From: DATMTS01 sp035564555
Lineage (GTDB): Bacteria; Actinomycetota; Actinomycetes; Actinomycetales; Microbacteriaceae
Length of the DNA: 64,000 nt
Direction: 5' to 3'
NCBI GenBank assembly: GCA_035564555.1
Contig: DATMTS010000093.1
Coordinates: 1 to 64,000 of the forward strand
The notes under the pieces were generated by a model. The model did not search any database, was not told the origin of the DNA, and saw only the letters and a program-made list of their open reading frames with translations. Positions within the stretch are counted from its first letter, which is position 1. Every line of letters starts with the position of its first letter. Shown in pieces: positions 17,865 to 26,796 of the stretch. The translations under genes were made by a program, and so were the position numbers.

Positions 17865-19205
17865 TCAGGCTCCTTCAACTCTCAGCACCGAAGTGATGGA
17901 ACTCACCACTTCGCTGGCACGCAAGGCATCCACCGTCTCGGCGAGAGCGGCTTCGATGGCTTCGTGGGTTCCGATTACCAGGGTAGCGGTGGCCGCAGGC
18001 GACTCCGTTCCCCCGGACTCCTCCGGCTCGGCCGGCACCGACTGCTGCACGGCCTCGACCGAGACGCCGTGATCGCTGAACAGTTTGGCCACGCGGGCGA
18101 GCACGCCGGGCTGGTCCACGACCTCGAGGGTGATCTGGTAGCGGGTGGTCACGCTTCCGATGTCGAGCAGCGGCAGATTGGCATGCGTCGACTCCGCCAC
18201 CCCCGGGCCGCCGACCACGTGACGGCGAGCCGCGGAGACGACGTCGCCCAGCACAGCCGATGCCGTCTGCAGACCGCCCGCGCCCGCACCGTAGAACATC
18301 AGATCGCCGGCCGCTGCCGCTTGCACGAAGACCGCGTTGTGGCCACCGTGCACCGCCGCGAGTGGATGCTGCCGAGCCACCAGCGCGGGATACACCCGCG
18401 CCGAGACACCCTCCACGCCGGTCTGCGGGTCGGTGAGCCGTTCGCAGATTGCGAGCAGCTTGATCACGTAGCCGGCCGCGCGAGCCGAATCCACCTGTTC
18501 CTTGGTGATGCCCGCGATGCCTTCGCGATGCACCGCTTCGAGCGGGACGCTGGTGTGGAAGGCGAGACCGGCGAGAATCGCGGCCTTCGCCGCCGCGTCG
18601 TAGCCGCCGACGTCCGCGTCGGGGTCGGATTTCTCGACGTAGCCCAGGTCTGACGCGGTCTGCAGGGCGGCCTCGAAGGTGTCGCCGTGCGCATCCATGC
18701 GGTCGAGGATGAAGTTGGTCGTGCCGTTCACGATGCCGAGAATGCGCTCGACGCGGTCGCCGGCCAGAGAGTCGCGCAGCGGGCGGATGATGGGGATCGC
18801 ACCGGCCACGGCCGCTTCGTAGTAGAGCTGCGCGCCGACCTGCTCGGCGACCTCGAACAGCTCGGGGCCATGCGTGGCCAGCAGCGCCTTGTTGCCCATC
18901 ACGACGTCGGCGCCCGAGGTGAGAGCCAGCAGCACGTGCGACCGTGCCGGTTCGATGCCGCCCATCAACTCGATCACGATGTCGGCGCTGAGGATCAGGG
19001 ATTCCACATCGGTGGTGAGCAGTTCGCGGGGCAGTTCGGCGTCGCGTTGCGCATCGAGGTCGCGCACCGCGATGCCGATCAATTCGAGACTGGCTCCCAC
19101 CCGAGCCGCGAGCTCGTCGCGACCGTCGAGCAGCAGTCTGGCGACCTGCGACCCCACGGAGCCGGCGCCGATCAGCGCGATCTTCAGGCTGCGGTACTCG
19201 ATCAT
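17865..19205 (-). CDS. hom: Homoserine dehydrogenase with ACT domain
   Basis: NAD(P)-dependent reduction of aspartate semialdehyde to homoserine, the branch point to threonine and methionine. The 446-residue protein has the Rossmann motif IGAGSVGSQVARLL (about 12-25), the catalytic-domain stretch GIVNGTTNFILDRM and a C-terminal ACT domain (ITLEVVDQPGVLARVAKLF, about 350-435). The ACT domain is the known site of threonine feedback inhibition in this family. The ATG overlaps the lysA stop (ATGA). Confidence 0.96.
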   Translation of the reverse strand: MIEYRSLKIALIGAGSVGSQVARLLLDGRDELAARVGASLELIGIAVRDLDAQRDAELPRELLTTDVESLILSADIVIELMGGIEPARSHVLLALTSGADVVMGNKALLATHGPELFEVAEQVGAQLYYEAAVAGAIPIIRPLRDSLAGDRVERILGIVNGTTNFILDRMDAHGDTFEAALQTASDLGYVEKSDPDADVGGYDAAAKAAILAGLAFHTSVPLEAVHREGIAGITKEQVDSARAAGYVIKLLAICERLTDPQTGVEGVSARVYPALVARQHPLAAVHGGHNAVFVQAAAAGDLMFYGAGAGGLQTASAVLGDVVSAARRHVVGGPGVAESTHANLPLLDIGSVTTRYQITLEVVDQPGVLARVAKLFSDHGVSVEAVQQSVPAEPEESGGTESPAATATLVIGTHEAIEAALAETVDALRASEVVSSITSVLRVEGA

Positions 19206-20638
19206 CGTGTGGTCTCCTCGGGGAACCGGTTGTTCGACGCGCCGACGTCGCGGGCGAGAAGCTCCGACTCGGTCTCACCGCGCACGATCACCCTGGCGGC
19301 GCCGTCGCGCACGGCGACGACCGCGGGGCGGGGCAGATGGTTGTAGTTGCTCGACAACGACCAGCAGTAGGCGCCCGTCGCGGCGACGGCGAGCAGGTCG
19401 CCGGGCGCGACGTCCGACGGCAGGTAGTCGGCGTCGACGACGATGTCGCCCGACTCGCAATGCTTGCCGGCGATCCGTACGAGCGCCGGTTCCGCGCTCG
19501 ACGCGCGATCCACCACCCGGGCCGTGTAATCGGCTCCGTACAGTGCGGTGCGCGCGTTGTCGCTCATGCCGCCGTCGACGCTGACGTAAAGCCGGGTCGC
19601 CGTCTCGCCCGGGATGCCGTGCGGCACCGATACTTCCACTGGCTTCGTCGTGCCGACCGTGTAGAGCGTCGTGCCGGCCGGTCCGACGATCAGCCGACCC
19701 GGCTCGAACGCGACGGCCGGAACGGCAACTCCCGCGTTCTCGCATTCGGCGGCGACGATCTCGGCGATCCGCTCCGCGAGCTCTCGCACCGGAGTCGGAT
19801 CGTCGGCGCTGGTGTACGCGATGCCGAATCCGCCGCCCAGGTTCAACTCGGGCACCTCGCCGCGCTCGAGCAGCCGGGCATGCACCGCGATCAGGCGGGC
19901 GGCCGATTCGGCGAAGGCGTCAGACCCGAAGATCTGCGAGCCGATGTGGCAGTGCAGCCCGACGAATCGCAGTGCGTCTCGGCCCCTGATGTCCCCGACG
20001 ATGCGTTCCGCGTCGGCCAGCGGGACGCCGAATTTCTGGTCTTCGTGGGCGGTCGCCAGGAATTGGTGCGTGTGCGCGTGGACACCGCTCACCACGCGCA
20101 ACCGCACGCGCTGCGTCCGGCCGTGCCGAGCCGCGGCATCCGCGACCCGCTCGACCTCCTGCTCGCTGTCGATCACGATCGTTCCGACCCCGGCGGCGAC
20201 GGCCCGCTCGATCTCGGCCAGCGACTTGTTGTTGCCGTGGAAGCCGAGTCGCTCCGGGTCGATGCCGGCGGCGAGCGCCACGGCGAGCTCTCCGCCGGTG
20301 CACACGTCGAGGTTCAACCCCGCCTCGGAGACCCAACGCGCGAGCTCCGTGCTGATGAACGCCTTTCCGGCGTAGTAGACGGTGGCGGGGGCGCCGATCC
20401 GGGCGAACGCTTCGGTGAAGGCAGCGCGCGTCTCAGCGGCGCGGGCACGTACGTCCTCTTCGTCGACGACGTAGAGCGGCGTGCCGAATTCTTCGGCGAG
20501 TGCGGTGACGGGCACGCCGCCGATCGATGCCGTTCCGTCGTCGGCCCTTCGCATGGTGCGGGGCCAGACCCGCTTCGACAGCGCATTCGGGTCGGCGGGG
20601 TGCACCAGCCAGGCAGGGGCAAGGGGGTTGTCGGCCAC
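19202..20638 (-). CDS. lysA: Diaminopimelate decarboxylase
   Basis: PLP enzyme (fold type III) that decarboxylates meso-diaminopimelate to lysine. With the GTG start at 20638 the protein has 478 residues; GAAGG lies upstream and the family start VADNPLAPAWLVHP fits. The PLP lysine is Lys92 in TVYYAGKAF; further signatures are VGLHCHIGSQIF, the glycine-rich LNLGGGFGIAY, and GKHCESGD, which supplies the catalytic Cys. An in-frame extension to 20755 lacks family similarity. It begins the coupled lysA-hom-thrC-thrB cluster. Confidence 0.95.
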   Translation of the reverse strand: MADNPLAPAWLVHPADPNALSKRVWPRTMRRADDGTASIGGVPVTALAEEFGTPLYVVDEEDVRARAAETRAAFTEAFARIGAPATVYYAGKAFISTELARWVSEAGLNLDVCTGGELAVALAAGIDPERLGFHGNNKSLAEIERAVAAGVGTIVIDSEQEVERVADAAARHGRTQRVRLRVVSGVHAHTHQFLATAHEDQKFGVPLADAERIVGDIRGRDALRFVGLHCHIGSQIFGSDAFAESAARLIAVHARLLERGEVPELNLGGGFGIAYTSADDPTPVRELAERIAEIVAAECENAGVAVPAVAFEPGRLIVGPAGTTLYTVGTTKPVEVSVPHGIPGETATRLYVSVDGGMSDNARTALYGADYTARVVDRASSAEPALVRIAGKHCESGDIVVDADYLPSDVAPGDLLAVAATGAYCWSLSSNYNHLPRPAVVAVRDGAARVIVRGETESELLARDVGASNNRFPEETTR

Positions 20639-20793
20639 GGGCGAACCTTCAGGGAGGCGAGAGGGTCTGGTGCGGCGAGCGGACCCGGATTGGCCCCTGA
20701 AGCCGGTCGGGTGGCGTCGGTCGAGCACCCGTGCGGCAAGTCTACCGAGCGCCACCGGGGCGTTCGAATCGCGTTACGGCGACGACATCTCGG

Positions 20794-21588
20794 TCAGGAA
20801 CAGCTGCCCCGCGAGTCGAAGGTCTTCTTCTGGAGCACGATGTCGGATGCCGCGACCCGCACCTGCGCGACTCCCTTCGACACGTCGATACCCGTCACGT
20901 TCATGCCCTCCGGCAGATATTGCGCCATGCAGAGCGGCAACGGCTTGTTGCCCAGGATGCGTTGAGCCAGCGACGTGAGGTCGACCGAGGTGGAGAGCGC
21001 GCTGACCTTCACGTCACCGGGCGTGAGTTCGAGCACCCCGGCGCCCGCGAGCGACGGCGTCACCGTCGCGGTATAGCGCACGGGGATGCCGATCAGCTTC
21101 GCGTCGCCGCGCAGGCCGACGGTGTCGTCGCCGAGCAGGATCGTGGATTGCGTGTTCGGCACCTTCACGAGGTCGTTGAGGGAGCTCTGCCCGACCCGAA
21201 GCGTGCCGGAGATGTGGCCGACAGGTCGAGAGAGATCGACCGGGATGTCGGTGGCCACGACCCGAACCGCCATCGGCGCGCCGTCGACGGTCACGCGCGG
21301 CGAGCTCAGCTCGACCCGGTCGAACGAACCGCTCAGGTACTGTCCGATCACCGAGAATCCATCGATCGTCACCGACATGTCCTGGGCCTGGATGCCGGAC
21401 GGCAGCTGCTGCTGCACCTGCTCGCGCACGATGCCCTGTGCGACCTGTCTGAGGATCGCGTCGGCGGCGAAGAAGAGTCCGACGAGCACCACGAGCGCGC
21501 CCACGGTCCACACGACCGGCTTGATCCGCCGACGCGGTCGGCGGATCACCGGCGCTTCCTGTTCGATGGTCGATGATCGGGTCACCAT
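20794..21588 (-). CDS. DUF2993 (LmeA-like) membrane-anchored protein
   Basis: A 264-residue protein with a basic N-terminus (VIRRPRRRIKP), one membrane anchor (VVWTVGALVVLVGLFFAADA) and an extracytoplasmic DUF2993 domain with repeated Asp/Gly/Val-rich strands (DMSVTIDGFSVIGQYLSGSF). In mycobacteria LmeA binds phosphoinositides and helps lipomannan maturation; a lipid-binding envelope role is inferred. The second of two nearby ATGs (21588) is chosen because GGTGAGGA precedes it by 4-5 nt; the ATG at 21603 has none. It lies between argS and lysA, an actinobacterial variation on the Rv1292-Rv1293 order. Confidence 0.8.
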   Translation of the reverse strand: MVTRSSTIEQEAPVIRRPRRRIKPVVWTVGALVVLVGLFFAADAILRQVAQGIVREQVQQQLPSGIQAQDMSVTIDGFSVIGQYLSGSFDRVELSSPRVTVDGAPMAVRVVATDIPVDLSRPVGHISGTLRVGQSSLNDLVKVPNTQSTILLGDDTVGLRGDAKLIGIPVRYTATVTPSLAGAGVLELTPGDVKVSALSTSVDLTSLAQRILGNKPLPLCMAQYLPEGMNVTGIDVSKGVAQVRVAASDIVLQKKTFDSRGSCS

Positions 21589-21643
21589 TCCATCCTCACC
21601 CATCCGGCCGACAGGATGCTCCGCATAGGAGCCGCACTCGGCA

Positions 21644-23317
21644 TCACATCCGTTCGGGTGCGGAGACTCCCAGCAGGCCGAGCCCGTTGCGGATGACCTG
21701 ACCGGCAGCCTCGTTCAGCCACAGCCGCGTGCGGTGCAGGTCGGTGACCGGCTCATCGCCGAGCGGGATGACGCGGCAGTTGTCGTACCAGCGGTGGTAC
21801 AGGCCGGCGAGTTCTTCGAGATAGCGCGCCACTCGGTGCGGTTCGCGCAGCTCGGCGGCCTGGGCGACGACGCGCGGGAACTCCTGCAGCGCGCCCAGCA
21901 TCGCCGACTCGGACTCGTGCGTCAGGAGTTCGGGGGCGAAGGCGCTCCGCTCGACGCCGGAGGCCGCCGCATTCGCCGCCACCGACCGGGAGCGCGCATG
22001 CACGTACTGCACGTAGAACACCGGGTTGTCGTTGCTGCGCTTGCGCAGCAGGTCGAGATCGATGTCGAGAGGAGAGTCGCTGGACGAACGCACCAGGGCG
22101 TATCGCGCGGCGTCGACGCCGACGACGTCCACCAGGTCATCCATCGTGACGATCGTGCCGGCGCGCTTGCTCATCCGCACGGGTTCACCGTCTTTGACCA
22201 GGTTCACCATCTGGCCGATCAGGATCTGCAGGTTCTCTCCCGGCACGTCGCCGAACGCCTGCGCCATCGCCATCATCCGGCCGACGTAGCCGTGATGATC
22301 GGCTCCCAGCATGATGATGTTCTGCTCGAACCCGCGTTCACGCTTGTTCAGGTAATAGCCCAGGTCGCCCGAGATGTATGCCGGCTCACCGTTGCTGCGG
22401 ATGATCACCCGATCACGGTCGTCGCCGAACTCGGTCGTGCGCAACCAGATCGCGCCGTCGGCCTCGAACACGTGACCCAGTTCGCGCAGCCGGTCGATCG
22501 CGTGCTGAACGGCCCCCGACTCATGCAGGGAGTCCTCGTGGAAGTAGACATCGAAGTCGACGCCGAATCCGTGCAGCTTATTCTTGATCTCGGCGAACAT
22601 CAGCTCCGTGCCGATGCGCCGGAAGACCTCCTGCTGCTCACTGCGCGGCAGTACGGCGAGGTCGCCGTCGTACTGCTCGACGACCGACGCCGCGATCTCG
22701 GCGATGTACGCTCCGCCGTAGCCGTCCTCGGGTGTCGGCTCACCGAGGTAGGCGGCGAGCAGGCTGCGTGCGAACCGGTCGATCTGCGAACCGTGGTCGT
22801 TGAAGTAGTACTCGCGGGCGACTTCCGCCCCCTCCGCTGCGAGGATGCGGGCCAGGCTGTCTCCGACCGCGGCCCACCGCACGCCGCCCAGATGGATCGG
22901 CCCGGTCGGGTTCGCCGAGACGAACTCCAGGTTGATCCTGATGCCGTCGTAGAGCCCGCCGTGCCCGTAGTCCGCACCGGCATCCACGATCGTGCGCGCC
23001 AGAGCACCGGCGGCGGCGGCATCCAGTCGGAAGTTGATGAAGCCCGGGCCGGCGACCTCCGCGGAGGCGATGCCGTCGATCCCGGAGGCCGACGCGACGA
23101 TCTCCGTCGCGAGATCGCGCGGGTTCATGCCGAGCGGCTTGGCAAGGCGCATCGCGATGTTCGATGCCCAGTCGCCGTGCTCGCGGTTCTTCGGGCGCTC
23201 CAGCGGGATGTCGGCCTCCGTGAGCTCGAGCTGCGCGGGGGTCGCGCCGTCACGCCGACGCTCCAGGATGGGAGCGACGATGGCGAGAAGGGCGGCCGAA
23301 AGCTGATCAGGGGTCAC
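21644..23317 (-). CDS. argS: Arginyl-tRNA synthetase
   Basis: Class I aminoacyl-tRNA synthetase charging tRNA-Arg. The 557-residue protein has the ArgRS N-terminal additional domain, the HIGH motif as HLGG (142-145, SANPTGPIHLGGVRWA) and the KMSKS-equivalent MSKRAG (382-387). The DALR anticodon domain ends NGLGLLGVSAPERM. The GTG at 23317 is placed by the family N-terminus and by a TAGAAT box 8 nt upstream; there is no Shine-Dalgarno sequence, which suits a leaderless mRNA. A tRNA-Arg gene lies 0.9 kb away. Confidence 0.95.
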   Translation of the reverse strand: MTPDQLSAALLAIVAPILERRRDGATPAQLELTEADIPLERPKNREHGDWASNIAMRLAKPLGMNPRDLATEIVASASGIDGIASAEVAGPGFINFRLDAAAAGALARTIVDAGADYGHGGLYDGIRINLEFVSANPTGPIHLGGVRWAAVGDSLARILAAEGAEVAREYYFNDHGSQIDRFARSLLAAYLGEPTPEDGYGGAYIAEIAASVVEQYDGDLAVLPRSEQQEVFRRIGTELMFAEIKNKLHGFGVDFDVYFHEDSLHESGAVQHAIDRLRELGHVFEADGAIWLRTTEFGDDRDRVIIRSNGEPAYISGDLGYYLNKRERGFEQNIIMLGADHHGYVGRMMAMAQAFGDVPGENLQILIGQMVNLVKDGEPVRMSKRAGTIVTMDDLVDVVGVDAARYALVRSSSDSPLDIDLDLLRKRSNDNPVFYVQYVHARSRSVAANAAASGVERSAFAPELLTHESESAMLGALQEFPRVVAQAAELREPHRVARYLEELAGLYHRWYDNCRVIPLGDEPVTDLHRTRLWLNEAAGQVIRNGLGLLGVSAPERM

Positions 23318-23325
23318 GGACGTCG

Positions 23326-23331
23326 ATTCTA
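23326..23331 (-). promoter_or_regulatory. argS: -10 box of a probable leaderless argS promoter
   Basis: TAGAAT on the minus strand ends 8 nt before the GTG of argS, which would place the transcription start at or next to the start codon. The best -35 at 17-nt spacing is the weak GAATTG. Confidence 0.45.
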
Positions 23332-23488
23332 TCGGCGCGCGATTCCAACAATTCGGCAACCGTGCGTCGCTGGGAGCGGGATGCCCGGGTTCGCTTGATA
23401 AGGTCGCTGTCACCGTCGGCGCCGCATCCGCTCGGCGGCGCACAATCGCTTCTCTGATCGACGACTCCGCGCTCGCGAAGGTATGCAT

Positions 23489-24100
23489 ATGACCACAACG
23501 TCCCGTATCCGCGTCATGGCGACGCTTGCGGCCTGCCTCGTCGGCGTCGGCCTGCTCGCCGGATGTGCTGCAAGCCACTCGCCCAAGCCGGCGCCATCGC
23601 CCAGCAGGACGGACTCGCCTCGGGCCGACCCGCCGACCCCGACGCCGACCCCCACCCCGACGGCGACGCCCACACCCGTCACGCTGACCTGCGATCAGGT
23701 GCTCACGGCCCAGCAGCTGTACGACTACAACCCGAACTTCGGCGACGATCCGGGTTATAAGCCTGCCGCAGGGAGCCTGCCCGCCCAGGCCGTGCAGTTC
23801 GGCGGTGTGGCATGCGGATGGCTCAACCAGACCAGCAAGAGCGTGCTCGAGGCCTCCGTGGCGACACCGACCGACGATCAGCTGACGCAGCTGGGGAACG
23901 CCGCCGTCACGAGCAGCCACGTCGTTCCCACCTACGGGTCGCCCCCCTTGCTCGGCTATTTCACGATCTCGAACGGCGCCGGAGTGGCCCAGGTCTTCAC
24001 CGGAAAATGGTGGATCGTGGTGTCGTCGAAAGACTTCCTGGAGCCCGGCGATGCCCAGCCGGCGATGTCGGCGGTGCTGCAGAACCTGCCCAAGGGCTGA
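23489..24100 (+). CDS. Secreted lipoprotein of unknown function
   Basis: A 203-residue protein with a lipoprotein signal peptide: Arg in the n-region, hydrophobic core LAACLVGVGLLAGC with the lipobox LAGC, so it should be lipid-anchored outside the membrane. A Pro/Thr-rich linker (TPTPTPTPTATPTP) follows, then a 130-residue globular domain with two cysteines (LTCDQVL and GVACGWLNQ) that may form a disulfide. I do not recognise a named domain. The second ATG is chosen because AAGG lies 7 nt before it. Confidence 0.85.
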   Translation: MTTTSRIRVMATLAACLVGVGLLAGCAASHSPKPAPSPSRTDSPRADPPTPTPTPTPTATPTPVTLTCDQVLTAQQLYDYNPNFGDDPGYKPAAGSLPAQAVQFGGVACGWLNQTSKSVLEASVATPTDDQLTQLGNAAVTSSHVVPTYGSPPLLGYFTISNGAGVAQVFTGKWWIVVSSKDFLEPGDAQPAMSAVLQNLPKG

Positions 24101-24170
24101 CGGTTCCCGGCCGATCGGCTTGCGGCTCGCGCACCGGTTCCCACGTGCATTCCGGGTGTCCGCCGGATGC

Positions 24171-24176
24171 TAACCT
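24171..24176 (+). promoter_or_regulatory. -10 box for the tRNA-Arg gene
   Basis: TAACCT lies 22 nt before the mature tRNA 5' end, a normal distance for a tRNA promoter. No convincing -35 is seen at 17-nt spacing. Confidence 0.4.
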
Positions 24177-24198
24177 GGGCTACGCCCCGTTCAACCGA

Positions 24199-24274
24199 GC
24201 CCCCATAGCTCAGGGGATAGAGCGTCTGCCTCCGGAGCAGAAGGTCGTAGGTTCAAATCCTACTGGGGGCACCA
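24199..24274 (+). tRNA. tRNA-Arg (anticodon CCG)
   Basis: The 76-nt gene folds as a cloverleaf: acceptor GCCCCCA pairs with TGGGGGC, the D-loop is AGCTCAGGGGATAGAGC, the anticodon stem is TCTGC/GCAGA around the loop CTCCGGA (anticodon CCG, reads CGG), and the T-arm contains GGTTCAAATCC. The CCA end is encoded. It is a single gene on the plus strand between the lipoprotein and the DUF3097 gene. Confidence 0.96.
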
Positions 24275-24328
24275 TCCTTCTCAGCCGGGGCCGTCTCCGC
24301 CTCGTCGATGGCTGTCGGCCGTCCGGCC

Positions 24329-25171
24329 TCAGCCGACGGTGACGAAGTCGATGAGCTGCTCGACCCGGCCCAGTAGTGCGGGCTCCAGGTCGGCGAACGA
24401 GTCGACGCGGCCGAGGATGCGCTTCCAGGCCCGGGCGATGTCGGCCTGATTCCGGTGCGGAAGACCGAGGGCTTCGCAGATGCCGTGTTTCCACTCCATC
24501 GTGCGCGGGATCGTCGGCCACGTCCGAAGTCCGACCCGCTCCGGCTTCACTGCCTGCCAGATGTCGACGAACGGATGCCCGACGACGAGGACGTTGGCGC
24601 CGAACGGACCGCGCGCCACGGCATCCGCGATCTTCGATTCCTTCGATCCGGCGACGAGATGGTCGACCAGCACCCCGATGCGGCGATGCGGGGTCGGAGC
24701 GAAGTCGCGCACGATGGCATCCAGGTCATCGACGCCCTCCAGATACTCCACGACGACGCCTTCCACGCGCAGGTCGTCGCCCCACACCTTCTCGACCAGT
24801 TCGGCGTCGTGCCTGCCCTCCACGAAGATCCGGCTGGCACGTGCCACGCGGGCGCGGGCCTCGGCGACGCTGAACGATCCGGAGGCCGTGCGGGATCGCT
24901 GCTGCGCGGCCTCCGAGACGGGCGCCGTCAAGATCACCGGAGCGCCGTCGATCAGGAATCCGCCGCCGAGCGGGAACGCCCGTACCCTGCCGTGCCGGTC
25001 TTCCAGGTGCACCAGTTTGTTCTCGATGCGCACCACCGCGCCGCAGAATCCGGATTCCGCCACCTCGACCACCAGCTCCCGTTCTGCCGGGACCGGTTGC
25101 GGCTTCACCACCCCTCGGCTACGCCAGTCGGAGGCCAGCACGTCCGCGCCATATCGATCGTGGTCGATCAC
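24329..25171 (-). CDS. DUF3097 protein
   Basis: A 280-residue actinobacterial protein of the DUF3097 family. The stretch RASRIFVEGRHDAELVEKVW, with a following Asp-rich region (VEYLEGVDDL, IGVLVDHLVAGSKESK), resembles a TOPRIM-type Glu...Asp-x-Asp metal site, which suggests a nuclease- or primase-like fold; the substrate is unknown. The GTG at 25171 is preferred because GGGAGAGG lies 6 nt upstream; a TTG at 25195 is the alternative. Confidence 0.82.
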   Translation of the reverse strand: MIDHDRYGADVLASDWRSRGVVKPQPVPAERELVVEVAESGFCGAVVRIENKLVHLEDRHGRVRAFPLGGGFLIDGAPVILTAPVSEAAQQRSRTASGSFSVAEARARVARASRIFVEGRHDAELVEKVWGDDLRVEGVVVEYLEGVDDLDAIVRDFAPTPHRRIGVLVDHLVAGSKESKIADAVARGPFGANVLVVGHPFVDIWQAVKPERVGLRTWPTIPRTMEWKHGICEALGLPHRNQADIARAWKRILGRVDSFADLEPALLGRVEQLIDFVTVG

Positions 25172-25265
25172 GTTCCGCCTCTCCCGCCGTCCCAACTCCT
25201 TGCGAGGTTACCGGGGGTCGAGGAGACCGGCGGCGCGTCCACGCCGAGTGCGACAGGATGGAAGT

Positions 25266-26255
25266 ATGACTGCGAAGAGGCTCTTGTTCATCGGCGGCAC
25301 CGGTGTGATCAGTTCGGCGTGCGTGGCACGCGCCGTGGAACGCGGGGACGAAGTCACCGTGCTCAACCGTGGCCGGTCCGAAGCCCGACCGACGCCCGCA
25401 GGCGTACGCGAGCTGCATGCCGACATCCACGACCAAGCGGCGGTGGATGCCGCGATCGGCACCGAGGAGTTCGACGCCGTCGCGCAGTTCCTCGCGTTCA
25501 CCCCTGACCAGGTCGAACACGACCTCGCCCGCTTCGCCGGTCGCACCGGGCAGTACGTCTTCATCAGTTCCGCCTCGGCCTACCAGACTCCCCCGTCCCG
25601 TCTGCCGGTGACCGAGTCGACGCCGCTGCGCAACCCGTATTGGCAGTACTCCCGCGACAAGATCGCGTGCGAAGACGCGCTGGTCGCGGCATACCGGCAA
25701 CACGGCTTCCCCGCGACGATCGTGCGCCCCTCCCACACCTACGACCGCACGCTGCTGCCGACTCTCGGCGGATGGACCGACATCGCCCGGATGCGCGCGG
25801 GCAAGCCCGTGATCGTGCACGGTGACGGCACCAGCCTGTGGACGATCACGCACAACACCGACTTCGCCGTCGCGTTCGTCGGCCTGCTCGGCTTGCCCGT
25901 CGCCGTCGGCGATACGTTCCACATCACCGGGGATCTCGCACCGACGTGGGATCAGATCTACGCCTGGCTGGCGCGGGCGGCTGGTGCCGAACCGCACCTG
26001 GTTCACGTGGCCTCCGAGACGATCGCGAAGGTCCTCCCGGACCTCGGCCCCGGCCTGATCGGAGACAAGGCGCATTCCATGGTCTTCGACAATTCGAAGG
26101 TCAAGGCTCTCGTTCCGGAGTTTGCGACGACCGTGCCGTTCTCGCGAGGCGCCGAGCAGATCGTCGACTGGTACGACCGGCACCCCGAACGACAGACCGT
26201 GGATGCCGACCTCGATGCCGCTTTCGACCGGCTCGCGGCCCTGGCCGCCGGCTGA
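25266..26255 (+). CDS. NAD-dependent epimerase/dehydratase family protein (atypical SDR)
   Basis: A 329-residue extended-SDR protein. The nucleotide loop is LFIGGTGVISSACV (GGTGxxS rather than the usual GxxGxxG), followed by VTVLNRGRS, which suggests NADP preference by its Arg. The usual Tyr-x3-Lys is visible as YSRDK (in NPYWQYSRDKIACEDAL). A stretch VIVHGDGTSLWTITHNTDFA is typical of plant CSP41-like and isoflavone-reductase-like sugar epimerases. The substrate cannot be told from sequence. Confidence 0.85.
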   Translation: MTAKRLLFIGGTGVISSACVARAVERGDEVTVLNRGRSEARPTPAGVRELHADIHDQAAVDAAIGTEEFDAVAQFLAFTPDQVEHDLARFAGRTGQYVFISSASAYQTPPSRLPVTESTPLRNPYWQYSRDKIACEDALVAAYRQHGFPATIVRPSHTYDRTLLPTLGGWTDIARMRAGKPVIVHGDGTSLWTITHNTDFAVAFVGLLGLPVAVGDTFHITGDLAPTWDQIYAWLARAAGAEPHLVHVASETIAKVLPDLGPGLIGDKAHSMVFDNSKVKALVPEFATTVPFSRGAEQIVDWYDRHPERQTVDADLDAAFDRLAALAAG

Positions 26256-26337
26256 GGCGACGCGCTTGGGACCCGCCGACGGAGACGACCCGCCCGACTC
26301 GGCGCGGCGCTGATGGGATGAGGCTGACTCGACGCGG

Positions 26338-26685
26338 CTATTCTTCGGCTGCTCGGCGGCGTTCCATTTCGTCGCGAAGACGGGCCTCTTCGATCTCACG
26401 TTCGAGGTCCGCAAGCTGTTGCTCGGTCGAGCGCGCGTCACGGCTCGGCGCGTGCGCCGCCGGGGGCTGTGAGGTGCGTCGCTGCCGGGCCGTCGCCGGC
26501 CGAGACGACTGGTCGTAATCACGGCCCAGGGTGAACCACAGCACAGTGCCGAGGAGCGGCACCAGCACGACCAGCAGGATCCAGACAAACTTCGGAAGGT
26601 GCTTCACCTGCCACTCTTCCCGCGTGATGATGTCGATGAGCGCGACGACGAGCACACCGAGTAGGACGATCGAGAGCACAGGCAT
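26338..26685 (-). CDS. Small membrane protein with PLDc_N-type domain
   Basis: A 115-residue protein with two membrane helices (VLSIVLLGVLVVALIDII and FVWILLVVLVPLLGTVLWF) joined by a loop REEWQVKHLPK; the second ends in FTLGRD, matching the N-terminal domain of cardiolipin synthases (PLDc_N) that occurs alone in actinobacteria. The C-terminal half is a charged Arg/Glu-rich coiled-coil-like tail (EQQLADLEREIEEARLRDEM). The function is unknown. Confidence 0.8.
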   Translation of the reverse strand: MPVLSIVLLGVLVVALIDIITREEWQVKHLPKFVWILLVVLVPLLGTVLWFTLGRDYDQSSRPATARQRRTSQPPAAHAPSRDARSTEQQLADLEREIEEARLRDEMERRRAAEE

Positions 26686-26691
26686 GCCGTC

Positions 26692-26697
26692 AGCATA
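26692..26697 (-). promoter_or_regulatory. -10 box of a probable leaderless promoter (PLDc_N gene)
   Basis: TATGCT on the minus strand ends 6 nt before the ATG at 26685; there is no Shine-Dalgarno sequence. Confidence 0.4.
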
Positions 26698-26796
26698 GGG
26701 ACACGGATGTCTACGGTCGAGGAATTTCGGCTGGGACCGAAGGACGAGGTTCTGCCTGCGTGGGCCGCAGCCCGCAGTGGATGGGCGGCAGCCGGG

